From Shimia sp040225985 (GTDB lineage: Bacteria > Pseudomonadota > Alphaproteobacteria > Rhodobacterales > Rhodobacteraceae), in NCBI RefSeq assembly GCF_040225985.1, contig NZ_JBBPEU010000002.1, forward strand, positions 248,001 to 312,000: a stretch of 64,000 nt of DNA, written 5' to 3'. Positions 36,444 through 45,402 of the stretch are shown piece by piece; position 1 is the first letter of the stretch; each line of letters starts with the position of its first letter. Both the position numbers and the translations under genes were made by a program. The notes below the pieces were generated by a model. It worked only from the letters and a program-made list of their open reading frames with translations, ran no database searches and was not told the DNA's origin.

Positions 36444-38252
36444 TTACCCGCTCTCGGCTTTCTCCTCGAGCATCAGCCATTCTTCCTCGGCCTCCGCCAG
36501 GGCGGTTTGACGTTCGACCAGCGCATCTGTGGCTTTCTGGAATTTGACTGGTTCCTTGGTAAACAGGTCCGGATCCATCAGGAACTCTTCCAGCTTGGCG
36601 ATCTCGGCCTCTAGCCGTTCCATCACGCCGGGCAGCGCCTCGAGCCGGTGTTTCTCGGTAAAACTCAAACCCTCTTTCGGCGTTTTCTCCTGCTTGACCT
36701 TTTCCGCCTTGGGCTTTGATTTCGCGCTCTTTTCTGCGGCATCGTCGCCCTTCTGGGCCTGATAATCACTCCAGCCGCCGGCATAGACGGTCGCGCGGCC
36801 ATTGCCCTCCATGGCGATGGTCGTGGTGGCAACACGGTCAAGGAAATCGCGGTCGTGGCTGACCAGCAGCACGGTGCCGTCATAGGTATCCAGCAACTCT
36901 TGCAACAGGTCGAGCGTTTCCACGTCCAGATCGTTGGTCGGTTCGTCCAGCACCAACAGGTTGCTTTCGCGCGCCATCAGCTTGGCCAGCAAGAGCCGCG
37001 CCTTTTCCCCGCCCGAGAGCGACCGCACCGGCGCGCGGGCCTGACGTTCATCAAACAGGAAATCCTTGAGATACCCCACCACGTGTTTCGGATTGCCCCG
37101 CACCATGACCTGATCGGCCTTGCCTGACACCCGCATGTCGGGATCCCCGGTCAGGCTGTCCCAAAGGCTCATCTCCGGGTCCAGTTGTGCACGGGATTGG
37201 TCAAAAATGGCCGGCACCAGATTTGTGCCCAGCGTCACCTGCCCCGCATCCGGCGATTCCTGCCCCATCAGCATCTTGATGACCGTGGTCTTGCCCACCC
37301 CGTTCGGGCCGACAAAGGCCACGCGGTCGCCCCGCTGGATCGTCAACGAGAAATTGCGCACGATATCTTTGTCACCGAACGCTTTGGCCAGATCCTTGGC
37401 CTCGATGACCTTTTTGCCCGACTTCGGACCGGCAGCCAGCTCAAAGGCGGCGGTGCCCTGTCGTTTGATCTGTGCGGCACGTTCGGCCCGTAAATCCCCA
37501 AGGGCGCGCACGCGGCCCATATTACGTTTGCGCCGGGCGCTGATGCCTTCGACGGCCCAGCGCGCCTCGGACTTGATCTTGCGGTCCAGCTTGTGACGGG
37601 CCACGTCCTCTTCTTCCCAGACCTTGTCGCGCCAGCCTTCGAACGCCTCGAACCCCTTTTCTTGCCGACGCACCATTCCCCTGTCAATCCAGAGGGTTGC
37701 ACGCGTCAGTGCACGTAGAAAGGCGCGGTCGTGCGAGATCAGCACATAGGCCGCGCGTGTCGAAGACAGTTCGGATTCAAGCCAGCCGATCGCCTCGATA
37801 TCAAGGTGGTTGGTCGGTTCGTCCAACAGCATCAGTTCCGGCGCCTCGGCCATCAGCCGGGCCAGCGCAGCGCGGCGACGTTCGCCGCCCGAGGCGGTTT
37901 GAACCGAGCGGGCGGGATCGAACTTCAGGCCCTCGCCCGCGCGTTCGACCTTGTAAAGCTCGCCGGGGTCCAGCGCTGCCGAGGCGAAATCGCCCAACGT
38001 GGCAAACCCCGCCATGTCCGGTTCCTGCTCCATATAGCCAACCGTCACCCCCGGCGGCACCACGATGTCGCCGTGATCGGGTTCGACCAGACCGGCCATG
38101 ACCTTCATCAGCGTGGATTTACCCGACCCGTTGCGCCCCACAAGCGCCACGCGATCGCCCGGCTGCACCACAAGGTCCAGCCCGTCGAATACCGGATCCC
38201 CGCCAAAGGTCAGGGAAATGCCGTTCATCTGCAACAAAGGAATACGTGCCAT
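36444..38252 (-). CDS. ABC-F family ATPase, Uup-like
   Basis: Soluble twin-ATPase of the ABC-F class, which acts on ribosomes or DNA intermediates rather than in transport. The 602-residue protein has Walker A GRNGSGKST and GPNGVGKTT, signatures SGGERRR and LSGGEKARL, and two Walker B LDEPTNHLD/LDEPTNDLD motifs. A Lys/Glu-rich linker leads to a C-terminal coiled coil (about 525-600), the arrangement of Uup, which limits precise transposon excision in E. coli. ATG at 38252 chosen by homology; its ribosome-binding site is weak. Confidence 0.92.
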   Translation of the reverse strand: MARIPLLQMNGISLTFGGDPVFDGLDLVVQPGDRVALVGRNGSGKSTLMKVMAGLVEPDHGDIVVPPGVTVGYMEQEPDMAGFATLGDFASAALDPGELYKVERAGEGLKFDPARSVQTASGGERRRAALARLMAEAPELMLLDEPTNHLDIEAIGWLESELSSTRAAYVLISHDRAFLRALTRATLWIDRGMVRRQEKGFEAFEGWRDKVWEEEDVARHKLDRKIKSEARWAVEGISARRKRNMGRVRALGDLRAERAAQIKRQGTAAFELAAGPKSGKKVIEAKDLAKAFGDKDIVRNFSLTIQRGDRVAFVGPNGVGKTTVIKMLMGQESPDAGQVTLGTNLVPAIFDQSRAQLDPEMSLWDSLTGDPDMRVSGKADQVMVRGNPKHVVGYLKDFLFDERQARAPVRSLSGGEKARLLLAKLMARESNLLVLDEPTNDLDVETLDLLQELLDTYDGTVLLVSHDRDFLDRVATTTIAMEGNGRATVYAGGWSDYQAQKGDDAAEKSAKSKPKAEKVKQEKTPKEGLSFTEKHRLEALPGVMERLEAEIAKLEEFLMDPDLFTKEPVKFQKATDALVERQTALAEAEEEWLMLEEKAESG

Positions 38253-38326
38253 GCCAGAGGGGCTAAACCGCCCGCAAGGAGCCGTCAACAGGCCGCGTTT
38301 GATCGCAGGTGATTATCCGGCCAGTC

Positions 38327-39061
38327 TCAGGCCCCGATGGCCCGCAACAGACGTTTGCGCGCGGGCGGGATGGCGGCGATTTCCAGCCCCGTGAAGACAT
38401 GCAGCGTGTTCATCTGGCGGTCGACGACGGCATGGTCGCTGACCCATCCCCCCATCAAGAGATAGGTGCGCAAGAGGGGCGGCATCCGCAACTGGGCCTG
38501 TTTCAGGTCGGGCTTGCGCCGCAGCCGCGCAGCAAACCGGAACACATTCGGGGCCTTGACCTTGGGCAACCAGCGTTTCGGCGCAAGGTGCCGGTCGCGC
38601 AGCATCGCGAAAGCGTCCAGATACTCGTCCGCCTCGGTGCCGGAAAAAGACGAACAGCCGAACAGCAGTTCGACCCCGTTCTCGTCCACATAGGTGGTCA
38701 TCGCCCCCCATGCCACCCGCAGGATATCCGGATCCGAATAGTCAGGATGCACGCAGAACCGCCCCATCTCGACCATGGCGCCCTCAAACGCCTGCAGCGC
38801 GCTGAGTTCGTAAAACTGTGCGGAGTAGCTGCGATCGATCTCGCTGCCGCCTGCAAGCGGCAGAAAGCGGAAACAGCAGACAAGCGTGCCCGTCGAGCGG
38901 TCTTCGACAAGGATATGCGTGCAGATCGGATCAAACGAATCCTGATCAAGGTCGCCGTCGTCGCCATGAAACGCCACTTGGCGCAGCTTCTGCGCCGCTG
39001 CAACGTCATCTGCGTTTTCTGCTTCGCGGGCGACATAGCGCCCTTTGACCAAAGCTACCAT
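38327..39061 (-). CDS. olsB: L-ornithine N(alpha)-acyltransferase (GNAT type)
   Basis: First step of ornithine-lipid synthesis, moving a 3-hydroxyacyl chain from acyl carrier protein to ornithine. The 244-residue protein fits OlsB: RQVAFHGDDGDLDQDSFD near the N-terminus, EMGRFCVHPDYSDPDILR in the middle and FGCSSFSGT. The usual partner olsA is not adjacent, so the second acylation must be encoded elsewhere. Confidence 0.88.
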   Translation of the reverse strand: MVALVKGRYVAREAENADDVAAAQKLRQVAFHGDDGDLDQDSFDPICTHILVEDRSTGTLVCCFRFLPLAGGSEIDRSYSAQFYELSALQAFEGAMVEMGRFCVHPDYSDPDILRVAWGAMTTYVDENGVELLFGCSSFSGTEADEYLDAFAMLRDRHLAPKRWLPKVKAPNVFRFAARLRRKPDLKQAQLRMPPLLRTYLLMGGWVSDHAVVDRQMNTLHVFTGLEIAAIPPARKRLLRAIGA

Positions 39062-39171
39062 CCCAAGCCCCGCCGGTTGATCCGCCGCCTGTATAAGACA
39101 CCAGAGGTGACACCAGAATGACAGCCCCGGCGCGCCGCGCCAAGTCTCTTGTCACGTCCGGCTTACAGCGA

Positions 39172-39630
39172 TCAGTTGGAGCCGAGCGCGCCCGGAGCGA
39201 AGTTGCCGATATTTGCGAGAACCTGCGACAGGACCGATTGGTCCTCGACACCGTTGTCGGTCACGCGGCGTGCAAGCGGTACGGCCTGCCCGTCTTCCAG
39301 TGCGTATTCCGAGATGTTGTTGACCACACCGCGCGTATCAAAGGTGATCGCGACCATCCGGCGTTCGACCACTTGCGGCTCGCGCGCCCCGTAATGACGC
39401 ACCCGCGTGCGGACGTAATAATAGCCCCCGTCATTGGTCACACCTGACGCCGTGGGCGTGCCAACCGACTCGGCCACCGAGTCGCGTGTGTCGACGCCCA
39501 CGGTGATATTCGACAGATCTTCTGCCGGGGGGACATATCCGTGATTACGGTACTGGGTGGTGCAGGCCACCGAGACAGAAAGCGCGAGGCCCAGAAACGC
39601 GAGTTTCGTGCGATTGCTGCGTGCTGTCAT
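39172..39630 (-). CDS. bamE: Outer membrane protein assembly factor BamE (lipoprotein)
   Basis: Lipoprotein of the BAM complex. The 152-residue precursor has a signal peptide with lipobox VSVAC (Cys23) and an SmpA/OmlA domain: ITVGVDTRDSVAESVGTPTASG, then YYYVRTRVRHYG and the VAITFDTRGVVNNI strand. It is divergent from yceD with a 69-base gap. BamA, its partner, is encoded at the start of the window. Confidence 0.9.
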   Translation of the reverse strand: MTARSNRTKLAFLGLALSVSVACTTQYRNHGYVPPAEDLSNITVGVDTRDSVAESVGTPTASGVTNDGGYYYVRTRVRHYGAREPQVVERRMVAITFDTRGVVNNISEYALEDGQAVPLARRVTDNGVEDQSVLSQVLANIGNFAPGALGSN

Positions 39631-39699
39631 GACTGCCCTCTTGTCTTGGCTTGTGTCGCCTTCTATCCCGCTTACATAATGAATCCCTCTGGTTCAAGA

Positions 39700-40278
39700 A
39701 TGGAAGCACCCCTGCCGATGGTCGAGACCCCCGAAAAACCGCTCAAATTCCGCGTGGCGGACCTGCCGCAGAATCAAAAGACGCCCTTCGAACTGCGTCC
39801 GGGCAAGGCGGAACTCGATAAACTGGCAGCCGGTCTGGACTTGCTCGGATTGCGCAAAGTGGCGCTGATCGGGCAAATCAGCGCATATGGCAAATCCGAC
39901 TGGCAACTGATCGCCCATCTGGGCGCTACGGTGGTGCAGCCCTGCGTCGTGTCCCTCGATCCCGTCACCACGCGGATCGAGGCCGAGGTCGAACGCCGCT
40001 TCCTTGCGGATTTGCCATATGTCGATGAAGACGCCGAGGAAATCGAAATGCCCGAGGATGAAAACGCCGAACGGCTGGGCGCGGAAATAGACATTTCCGC
40101 CATCCTTTCCGAAGCACTGGCACTGAACCTGCCACTATATCCGCGCGCCGACGGGGCCGAGATTGCGGAAAAGGTCTTTACCGAACCGGGAAAAAAGGCC
40201 ATGACGGACGAAGACGCGCGGCCTTTTGCCGGTCTGGCGGGGTTGCGTGATAAACTTGCGGATGAGGACGAAAAATAG
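39700..40278 (+). CDS. YceD family (DUF177) protein
   Basis: Small acidic protein usually encoded just before rpmF and tied to 23S rRNA maturation. About 192 residues, with the conserved core VQPCVVSLDPVTTRIEAEVE near the middle and an acidic second half. Start uncertain: ATGs at 39679, 39700 and 39718 are all in frame and none has a strong ribosome-binding site. It is followed by a hairpin and then rpmF. Confidence 0.88.
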   Translation: MEAPLPMVETPEKPLKFRVADLPQNQKTPFELRPGKAELDKLAAGLDLLGLRKVALIGQISAYGKSDWQLIAHLGATVVQPCVVSLDPVTTRIEAEVERRFLADLPYVDEDAEEIEMPEDENAERLGAEIDISAILSEALALNLPLYPRADGAEIAEKVFTEPGKKAMTDEDARPFAGLAGLRDKLADEDEK

Positions 40279-40282
40279 CCCT

Positions 40283-40308
40283 TGCGATTTGGGAAAATCG
40301 CAGTATTT
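40283..40308 (+). terminator. Hairpin after yceD
   Basis: TGCGATTT (40283-40290) and AAATCGCA (40295-40302) form a perfect eight-base stem around GGGA, followed by GTATTTT. Probably a partial terminator before the rpmF operon. Confidence 0.6.
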
Positions 40309-40347
40309 TCGCGCGCTCATTGGAATTTAGAGTTGGACTCGGGCGTT

Positions 40348-40361
40348 CATTACGCGTAATG
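40348..40361. promoter_or_regulatory. Perfect 14-base palindrome upstream of rpmF
   Basis: CATTACGCGTAATG is fully self-complementary and lies 70-83 bases before the rpmF start, just after a TTGGAC that could be a -35 box. A possible operator for the rpmF-plsX-fabH operon. Confidence 0.4.
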
Positions 40362-40430
40362 GCTCGGGACACTCAGGAAATCGGGCCCACAGCGTCGTCT
40401 TTGGCCCCCTAGAACATCGAAGGTTGCGAC

Positions 40431-40637
40431 ATGGCTGTCCAGCAGAACAAAGTTTCGAAATCCCGCCGCAACAACCGTCGTGCCCACGACGCTCTGGTTG
40501 CTGCAAACCCGAATGAATGCCCCAACTGTGGTGAACTGAAGCGTCCCCACCACGTGTGTGCGTCCTGTGGCCACTATGACGACCGCGAAGTCGTCGCCAT
40601 GGTTGAAGACGTCGATCTGGACGAAGACGCAGCATAA
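40431..40637 (+). CDS. rpmF: 50S ribosomal protein L32
   Basis: Large-subunit protein. The 68-residue product has the basic N-terminus (VQQNKVSKSRRNNRRAHDAL) and a zinc ribbon with four cysteines (CPNCGEL...CASCG), the zinc-bound form. It starts the conserved rpmF-plsX-fabH-ihfA cluster. Confidence 0.98.
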   Translation: MAVQQNKVSKSRRNNRRAHDALVAANPNECPNCGELKRPHHVCASCGHYDDREVVAMVEDVDLDEDAA

Positions 40638-40658
40638 CCACTCTGGGATTGCGCCTGC

Positions 40659-41762
40659 ATGACCGCTTTCAGCGAAAACGCTAAGTCGGGTGCCGGGCGC
40701 ACCACAATCTCGGTAGACGCCATGGGTGGCGATCGCGGGCCGGCAGCAGTTGTTGCCGGCATTTCGCATTCGGCCAAGAAAAATCCAGATATCCGGTTCA
40801 TCCTGCATGGTCCCAAAGACCAGCTGGAACCGCTTGTGGCCAAGAAAAAGCCCTTGGCCGGGCGGGTCGAGATTCGCGATGCCTTGGGCGTCGTGTCGAT
40901 GGATGACAAGCCCAGCCAGGTCATGCGGCGTCAGGATACCTCGATGCGCTCGGCGCTCGACTCGGTCCGCAATGGCGAGGCCGATGTCTGCGTGTCCTGT
41001 GGCAATACCGGCGCGCTGATGCTTTTGTCGGTGGTGCGTCTGCGCAAGCTGCCGGGTGTCAACCGCCCCGCCATCGCAGTGCTGTGGCCCTCGCGCAATG
41101 CACACGGGTTCAACATCATGCTGGATGTCGGCGCCGATATCCGCGCGGATGAACAAGACCTTCTGCAATATGCTCTGATGGGTGCCTCCTATGCCCGCAA
41201 CGGCATGGAGCTGAGCCGACCTCGAGTCGGTCTGCTCAATGTCGGCACCGAGGAACACAAAGGCCGGGCTGAACTGAAACTCGCCCATGAAATGATCGCC
41301 CAGAACGCCGAGGCCGCACATTTCGATTTCGTGGGATTCGTTGAAGGCAGCGACATCCCCGGCGATGTGGCCGACGTAATCGTGACCGACGGGTTTACCG
41401 GCAACGTGGCGCTCAAAACCGGCGAAGGCACGGCCAGCCTGATCGGCAGCCTGCTGCGCGAAGCGTTCAAGTTCTCGCCCCTGTCGCGACTGGCGGCGGT
41501 GCTGGCCTATACCTCGCTTAACCGCCTGAACAAGCGAATCGACCCGCGCCGCGTGAATGGCGGCGTTTTTCTGGGCCTGAACGGCACGGTCGTGAAATCC
41601 CACGGCGGCGCCGATGCCACCGGGGTCTCTGCCGCCGTCAAACTGGCGTTCAAATTGTCACAGTCCGGCTTCTCGGAAAAACTCGCGGCACGGGTTGCAT
41701 CCGCCGTGAGCCTGCCCCAAGATGCCGCGACGTCAGCGGACAATAACGGAACAACATCATGA
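40659..41762 (+). CDS. plsX: Phosphate acyltransferase PlsX
   Basis: Makes acyl-phosphate from acyl-ACP, the first step of phosphatidate synthesis by PlsY. The 367-residue protein has the early VDAMGGDRGP motif and the SCGNTGALM and TDGFTGNVALK segments. It overlaps fabH by four bases (ATGA), which links membrane lipid and fatty-acid initiation. Confidence 0.96.
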   Translation: MTAFSENAKSGAGRTTISVDAMGGDRGPAAVVAGISHSAKKNPDIRFILHGPKDQLEPLVAKKKPLAGRVEIRDALGVVSMDDKPSQVMRRQDTSMRSALDSVRNGEADVCVSCGNTGALMLLSVVRLRKLPGVNRPAIAVLWPSRNAHGFNIMLDVGADIRADEQDLLQYALMGASYARNGMELSRPRVGLLNVGTEEHKGRAELKLAHEMIAQNAEAAHFDFVGFVEGSDIPGDVADVIVTDGFTGNVALKTGEGTASLIGSLLREAFKFSPLSRLAAVLAYTSLNRLNKRIDPRRVNGGVFLGLNGTVVKSHGGADATGVSAAVKLAFKLSQSGFSEKLAARVASAVSLPQDAATSADNNGTTS

Positions 41763-42733
41763 CACTACGCGCCGTGGTCAAAGGCGTTGGGCACTATCTT
41801 CCTGATCGGGTTGTTCCGAATTCGGAATTTGAAAAATCTCTCGACACATCAGACGAATGGATTCGCTCGCGCTCGGGCATTGAACGCCGTCATTTTGCTG
41901 CCGAAGATCAAACCACTTCGGATCTTGCATTCGAGGCGGCCCGTCACGCGCTGGAAAACGCTGGCATGCAGGCCGACGACATCGACGGCATCGTGGTCGC
42001 CACCTCGACCCCCGACCTGACCTTCCCGTCCGTGGCAACCATGCTGCAACAAAAACTGGGCATGACGCGCGGCTTCGGCTTTGACGTTCAGGCGGTCTGT
42101 GCGGGCTTCATCTATGCCCTGACCAATGCCAATGCGCTGATTCTGTCGGGCCAGTGCAAAACCGTGCTGGTCGTGGGGGCCGAAACCTTCAGCCGCATCA
42201 TGGATTGGGAAGACCGGGCCACCTGTGTGCTGTTCGGCGATGGCGCCGGGGCTCTGGTGCTGCAGGCCGAGGTTGGCAATGGCAATACCGAGGATCGCGG
42301 CATCCTGTCCGCGGACCTAAACTCCGACGGGCAATACCGTGACATGCTGTTCGTAGACGGCGGCGTGTCGACCACCGGCACGTCGGGCAAGCTGCGCATG
42401 CAGGGCAATGCCCTGTTCCGTCAGGCCGTGGAAAAGCTGACCTCGACGGCACATACCGCGCTGGAAAAGATCGGGCTGACCGACGACTCGGTCGACTGGA
42501 TCGTCCCGCACCAGGCCAATATCCGCATCATCCAGGGCACCGCCAAGAAAATGGGCGTCCCGATGGATCGCGTGATTGTCACCGTTCAGGACCACGGCAA
42601 CACCTCTGCCGCGTCGATCCCGCTGGCGCTGTCGGTGGGGGTGGAACGTGGCCAGATCAAGCAGGGTGATCTGCTCGTGACCGAGGCAATCGGCGGCGGT
42701 CTGGCATGGGGATCGGTGGTTCTGCGCTGGTAA
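41759..42733 (+). CDS. fabH: Beta-ketoacyl-ACP synthase III
   Basis: Starts fatty-acid synthesis by condensing acetyl-CoA with malonyl-ACP. The 324-residue protein has the catalytic Cys in DVQAVCAGFIYAL, the His in PHQANIRI, and the Asn in HGNTSAASIP. Length and motif spacing are standard. Confidence 0.97.
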   Translation: MTLRAVVKGVGHYLPDRVVPNSEFEKSLDTSDEWIRSRSGIERRHFAAEDQTTSDLAFEAARHALENAGMQADDIDGIVVATSTPDLTFPSVATMLQQKLGMTRGFGFDVQAVCAGFIYALTNANALILSGQCKTVLVVGAETFSRIMDWEDRATCVLFGDGAGALVLQAEVGNGNTEDRGILSADLNSDGQYRDMLFVDGGVSTTGTSGKLRMQGNALFRQAVEKLTSTAHTALEKIGLTDDSVDWIVPHQANIRIIQGTAKKMGVPMDRVIVTVQDHGNTSAASIPLALSVGVERGQIKQGDLLVTEAIGGGLAWGSVVLRW

Positions 42734-42798
42734 CTAGCCCTTTCACGCCGGAAACCCCGAACTATTCCGTCTAAACTGCTCTTTCCAAGTCGTTGATA

Positions 42799-42828
42799 TT
42801 GACTCGGAAAATTCCTTCCCCCTAAAGT
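42799..42828 (+). promoter_or_regulatory. Candidate promoter of ihfA
   Basis: TTGACT (42799-42804), 18 bases, then TAAAGT (42823-42828), 28 bases before the ihfA ATG. It gives ihfA its own start site inside the cluster. Confidence 0.5.
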
Positions 42829-42855
42829 TGGTCCAGACAACGAGGGGGAAATGCA

Positions 42856-43158
42856 ATGAGCGAGAAAACACTGACGCGTATGGATCTGAGCGAAGCCGTC
42901 TTCCGAGAGGTCGGTCTCTCCCGCAATGATTCCGCGCAGCTTGTCGAAAGTGTTCTGGCTCATATGTCCGACGCGCTGGTGGATGGAGAACAGGTCAAGA
43001 TCTCGTCCTTTGGCACCTTCAGCGTACGGGACAAGGCCGCCCGTGTAGGCCGCAACCCCAAGACCGGCGAAGAGGTTCCGATCAACCCCCGCCGCGTGCT
43101 GACCTTCCGGCCGTCCCATCTCATGAAGGAACGGGTCGCCAGCGGAAACAAGAAATAA
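42856..43158 (+). CDS. ihfA: Integration host factor subunit alpha
   Basis: DNA-bending protein that pairs with IhfB. The 100-residue HU/IHF-fold protein has KISSFGTFSVRDKAARVGRN and the DNA-clamping arm GEEVPINPRRVLTFRPS. ATG preceded by GAGGGGGAAA. It is followed 15 bases later by the MerR-like gene. Confidence 0.96.
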   Translation: MSEKTLTRMDLSEAVFREVGLSRNDSAQLVESVLAHMSDALVDGEQVKISSFGTFSVRDKAARVGRNPKTGEEVPINPRRVLTFRPSHLMKERVASGNKK

Positions 43159-43173
43159 GGCAGGGCCGTCGCA

Positions 43174-44115
43174 ATGGGCAGCAAATCCCCCAACGCCTTT
43201 CGCACCATCAGCGAAGTTGCGGATTGGTTGGACACGCAGGCCCATGTCCTGCGCTTCTGGGAAAGCAAGTTTTCACAGGTCAAACCTGTCAAACGCGCCG
43301 GCGGGCGCCGTTACTACCGCCCGGCCGATATGCGCCTTTTGGGAGGGATCAAGAAACTGCTGCATGACGACGGCATGACCATCAAAGGCGTGCAGAAACT
43401 GCTACGCGACAAAGGCATCAAATACGTCTCGGGCCTGTCGCAACCGATTGATGACGAAGATGAAGAGGTCATCTCGGCAACTGCCACCCCCGCGATTGCT
43501 GAAGAACAGCCGCCGGAAGAGGCGGGCACGATCCTGAGCTTTCAGCAGCCCGCCGCACCGGCGCCCGCTGACGACGACACCACACCCGAAGATCTGGACG
43601 AAGTGGTGGGCGATCTCTTTGCCATTGCCGCCAAGCAGGACACACCAGTCGAGCCTGCGGCAGACCCTACTACCTCCGAGCCCGCCCCTGTAACAGTGGC
43701 ACAAGACACCACGCCCCCCGTGGAAGAGGCCACTTCCGAGGAAAACGACGCTGACCCCACCGAGGCGCTCGTTGCGCAAACGCTGGCCGAGGCAGATGCA
43801 GAAGACGACACACCCGAGGTGGAAGACATCCCGGAGATGCCCGACATAACAGCGGCCCCCACCGAAGAACCGCAGCCAGAGGCCCGTGTCGAAGAAGACG
43901 TGGCCCCGGCCGCCATGGAGGAAGCTGCAGACTCTGCACCAGAGGCGCCCCCTGCGCCCGAGCGCGACTCCACCGAGATGGACCTGTCGGTCAGTTACCT
44001 GCCGATCCTTGCCCGCGCGCGCGCCATTCGCCCCGAACACCGCGAGGATGTCGCCGCCCTTTTGCAGAAGATCAGGGACTGGCAGGCACAGGTGGCCGAA
44101 AAGGAAAATGCCTGA
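43174..44115 (+). CDS. MerR-family DNA-binding protein with long acidic disordered region
   Basis: The 313-residue protein has an N-terminal MerR helix-turn-helix (about 8-75, FRTISEVADWLDTQAHVLRFWESKF, then GGRRYYRPADMRLL). A very acidic, Pro/Glu/Ala-rich low-complexity stretch follows (about 90-265), then a short conserved C-terminal helix (about 270-313). It lacks the usual effector-binding cysteines. Always next to ihfA in related genomes as I recall. Target unknown. Confidence 0.9.
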   Translation: MGSKSPNAFRTISEVADWLDTQAHVLRFWESKFSQVKPVKRAGGRRYYRPADMRLLGGIKKLLHDDGMTIKGVQKLLRDKGIKYVSGLSQPIDDEDEEVISATATPAIAEEQPPEEAGTILSFQQPAAPAPADDDTTPEDLDEVVGDLFAIAAKQDTPVEPAADPTTSEPAPVTVAQDTTPPVEEATSEENDADPTEALVAQTLAEADAEDDTPEVEDIPEMPDITAAPTEEPQPEARVEEDVAPAAMEEAADSAPEAPPAPERDSTEMDLSVSYLPILARARAIRPEHREDVAALLQKIRDWQAQVAEKENA

Positions 44116-44131
44116 ACAAAGTTTGCGTTTT

Positions 44132-44159
44132 TTGACTTGCCCCCGTCCGCAAATACGTT
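44132..44159 (+). promoter_or_regulatory. Candidate tRNA-Pro promoter
   Basis: TTGACT (44132-44137) and TACGTT (44154-44159) with a 16-base spacer, 16 bases before the tRNA. Confidence 0.5.
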
Positions 44160-44175
44160 ATGAACGCCCCATCGT

Positions 44176-44252
44176 CGGGCTATGGCGCAGCCTGGTAGCG
44201 CGTCCGTCTGGGGGACGGAAGGTCGCAGGTTCGAGTCCTGCTAGCCCGACCA
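44176..44252 (+). tRNA. tRNA-Pro (anticodon GGG)
   Basis: A complete 77-base cloverleaf: acceptor stem CGGGCTA with TAGCCCG, D stem GCGC/GCGC, anticodon stem TCCGT/ACGGA with loop CTGGGGG (anticodon GGG), T stem GCAGG/CCTGC with TTCGAGT loop, and an encoded CCA end. Confidence 0.97.
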
Positions 44253-44260
44253 TACAAAAC

Positions 44261-44292
44261 CGCCCGTGGCCTTCGTGGTCCGGGCGTTTTTT
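44261..44292 (+). terminator. Intrinsic terminator of tRNA-Pro
   Basis: CGCCCG (44261-44266) pairs with CGGGCG (44281-44286), extended by imperfect inner pairing, followed by six T residues. Confidence 0.85.
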
Positions 44293-44322
44293 GTATCCGG
44301 CACGACAGTTTGGGAGGATTTC

Positions 44323-45399
44323 ATGACCGGCGTATTGCCCAGCCAGACCATCGAAGCGATGCTGCGGGATGGCGAAATCCTGGCCTCCCCTGCCCCTGTT
44401 GAAGGCCAAGTCCAGCCCGCCAGTCTTGATCTGCGCCTTGGCACCGTGGCCTATCGCGTGCGCGCCTCATTCCTGGCCGGTCAGGGCCGCAGCGTGATGC
44501 AGCGGCTGGACGAATTTGAAATGCACCGGATTGATCTCAACGATGGCGCGGTTCTGGAAAAGGGCTGCGTCTATGTCGTGCCCCTGATGGAATCTCTGGA
44601 CCTGCCGGAAGATGTGCAGGCCGTGGCAAACGCCAAAAGCTCGACAGGGCGGCTTGACCTTTTGACCCGCACCATCACCGATGGCGGGACCGAGTTCGAC
44701 CGCATCCCGCAAGGCTATTCCGGCCCGCTTTATGCCGAAATCTGCCCGCGCTCATTCTCGGTACTGGTCCGGCCCGGTATGCGCCTGAACCAGATTCGGT
44801 TCCGCAAGGGACAGAGCATTCTTACCGATGCCGATCTCGGCGTCCTGCATGAACGCAGCCCGCTTGTGGATGGCGAGGCGGTGATTGATGACGGGCTCGG
44901 GTTTTCTGTCGATCTCAAACCTGCCGCGGGCGATCTGGTCGGCTATCGCGCAAAACCCCATACCGGGGTGATTGATCTGGACAATATCGGGCATTACGAC
45001 CCCGCCGAATACTGGGAAGAAGTGCGCACCACCGATGGCAAGATCATCCTTGATCCGGGCGCCTTCTATATTCTGGTCAGCCGCGAGGCGGTGCATATCC
45101 CGCCCGCCTATGCCGCCGAAATGGCGCCCTATCTGGCCATGGTCGGTGAATTCCGGGTGCATTATGCGGGCTTTTTCGATCCCGGATTTGGCCATGACGC
45201 AGCTGGCGGGTCCGGATCACGCGGCGTGCTCGAGGTGCGCTGCCACGAGGCACCTTTTGTGCTGGAACACGGGCAGGTCGTGGGGCGTCTGGTCTATGAA
45301 CGTATGGCAGATGTCCCCGAACAGCTTTACGGCGCGGGCATCGCCTCGAATTATCAGGGACAGGGTCTGAAACTGTCCAAGCATTTCAAGGCGGTATAA
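44323..45399 (+). CDS. dcd: 2'-Deoxycytidine 5'-triphosphate deaminase (long alphaproteobacterial form)
   Basis: Deaminates dCTP to dUTP for thymidylate synthesis. At 358 residues it is about twice the length of E. coli Dcd, built as a double dUTPase-like fold. The active-site region is ANAKSSTGRLDLLTRTITDG near residue 105, followed by PLYAEICPRSF. The second half (about 180-358) repeats the fold with less conserved residues. ATG at 44323 follows GGGAGGA. Confidence 0.92.
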   Translation: MTGVLPSQTIEAMLRDGEILASPAPVEGQVQPASLDLRLGTVAYRVRASFLAGQGRSVMQRLDEFEMHRIDLNDGAVLEKGCVYVVPLMESLDLPEDVQAVANAKSSTGRLDLLTRTITDGGTEFDRIPQGYSGPLYAEICPRSFSVLVRPGMRLNQIRFRKGQSILTDADLGVLHERSPLVDGEAVIDDGLGFSVDLKPAAGDLVGYRAKPHTGVIDLDNIGHYDPAEYWEEVRTTDGKIILDPGAFYILVSREAVHIPPAYAAEMAPYLAMVGEFRVHYAGFFDPGFGHDAAGGSGSRGVLEVRCHEAPFVLEHGQVVGRLVYERMADVPEQLYGAGIASNYQGQGLKLSKHFKAV

Positions 45400-45402
45400 C
45401 CT

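Noticed and set aside
44176..44252. tRNA-Pro as an integration site
   Set aside because: No duplicated tRNA 3' end or integrase follows; the next gene is the core dCTP deaminase.
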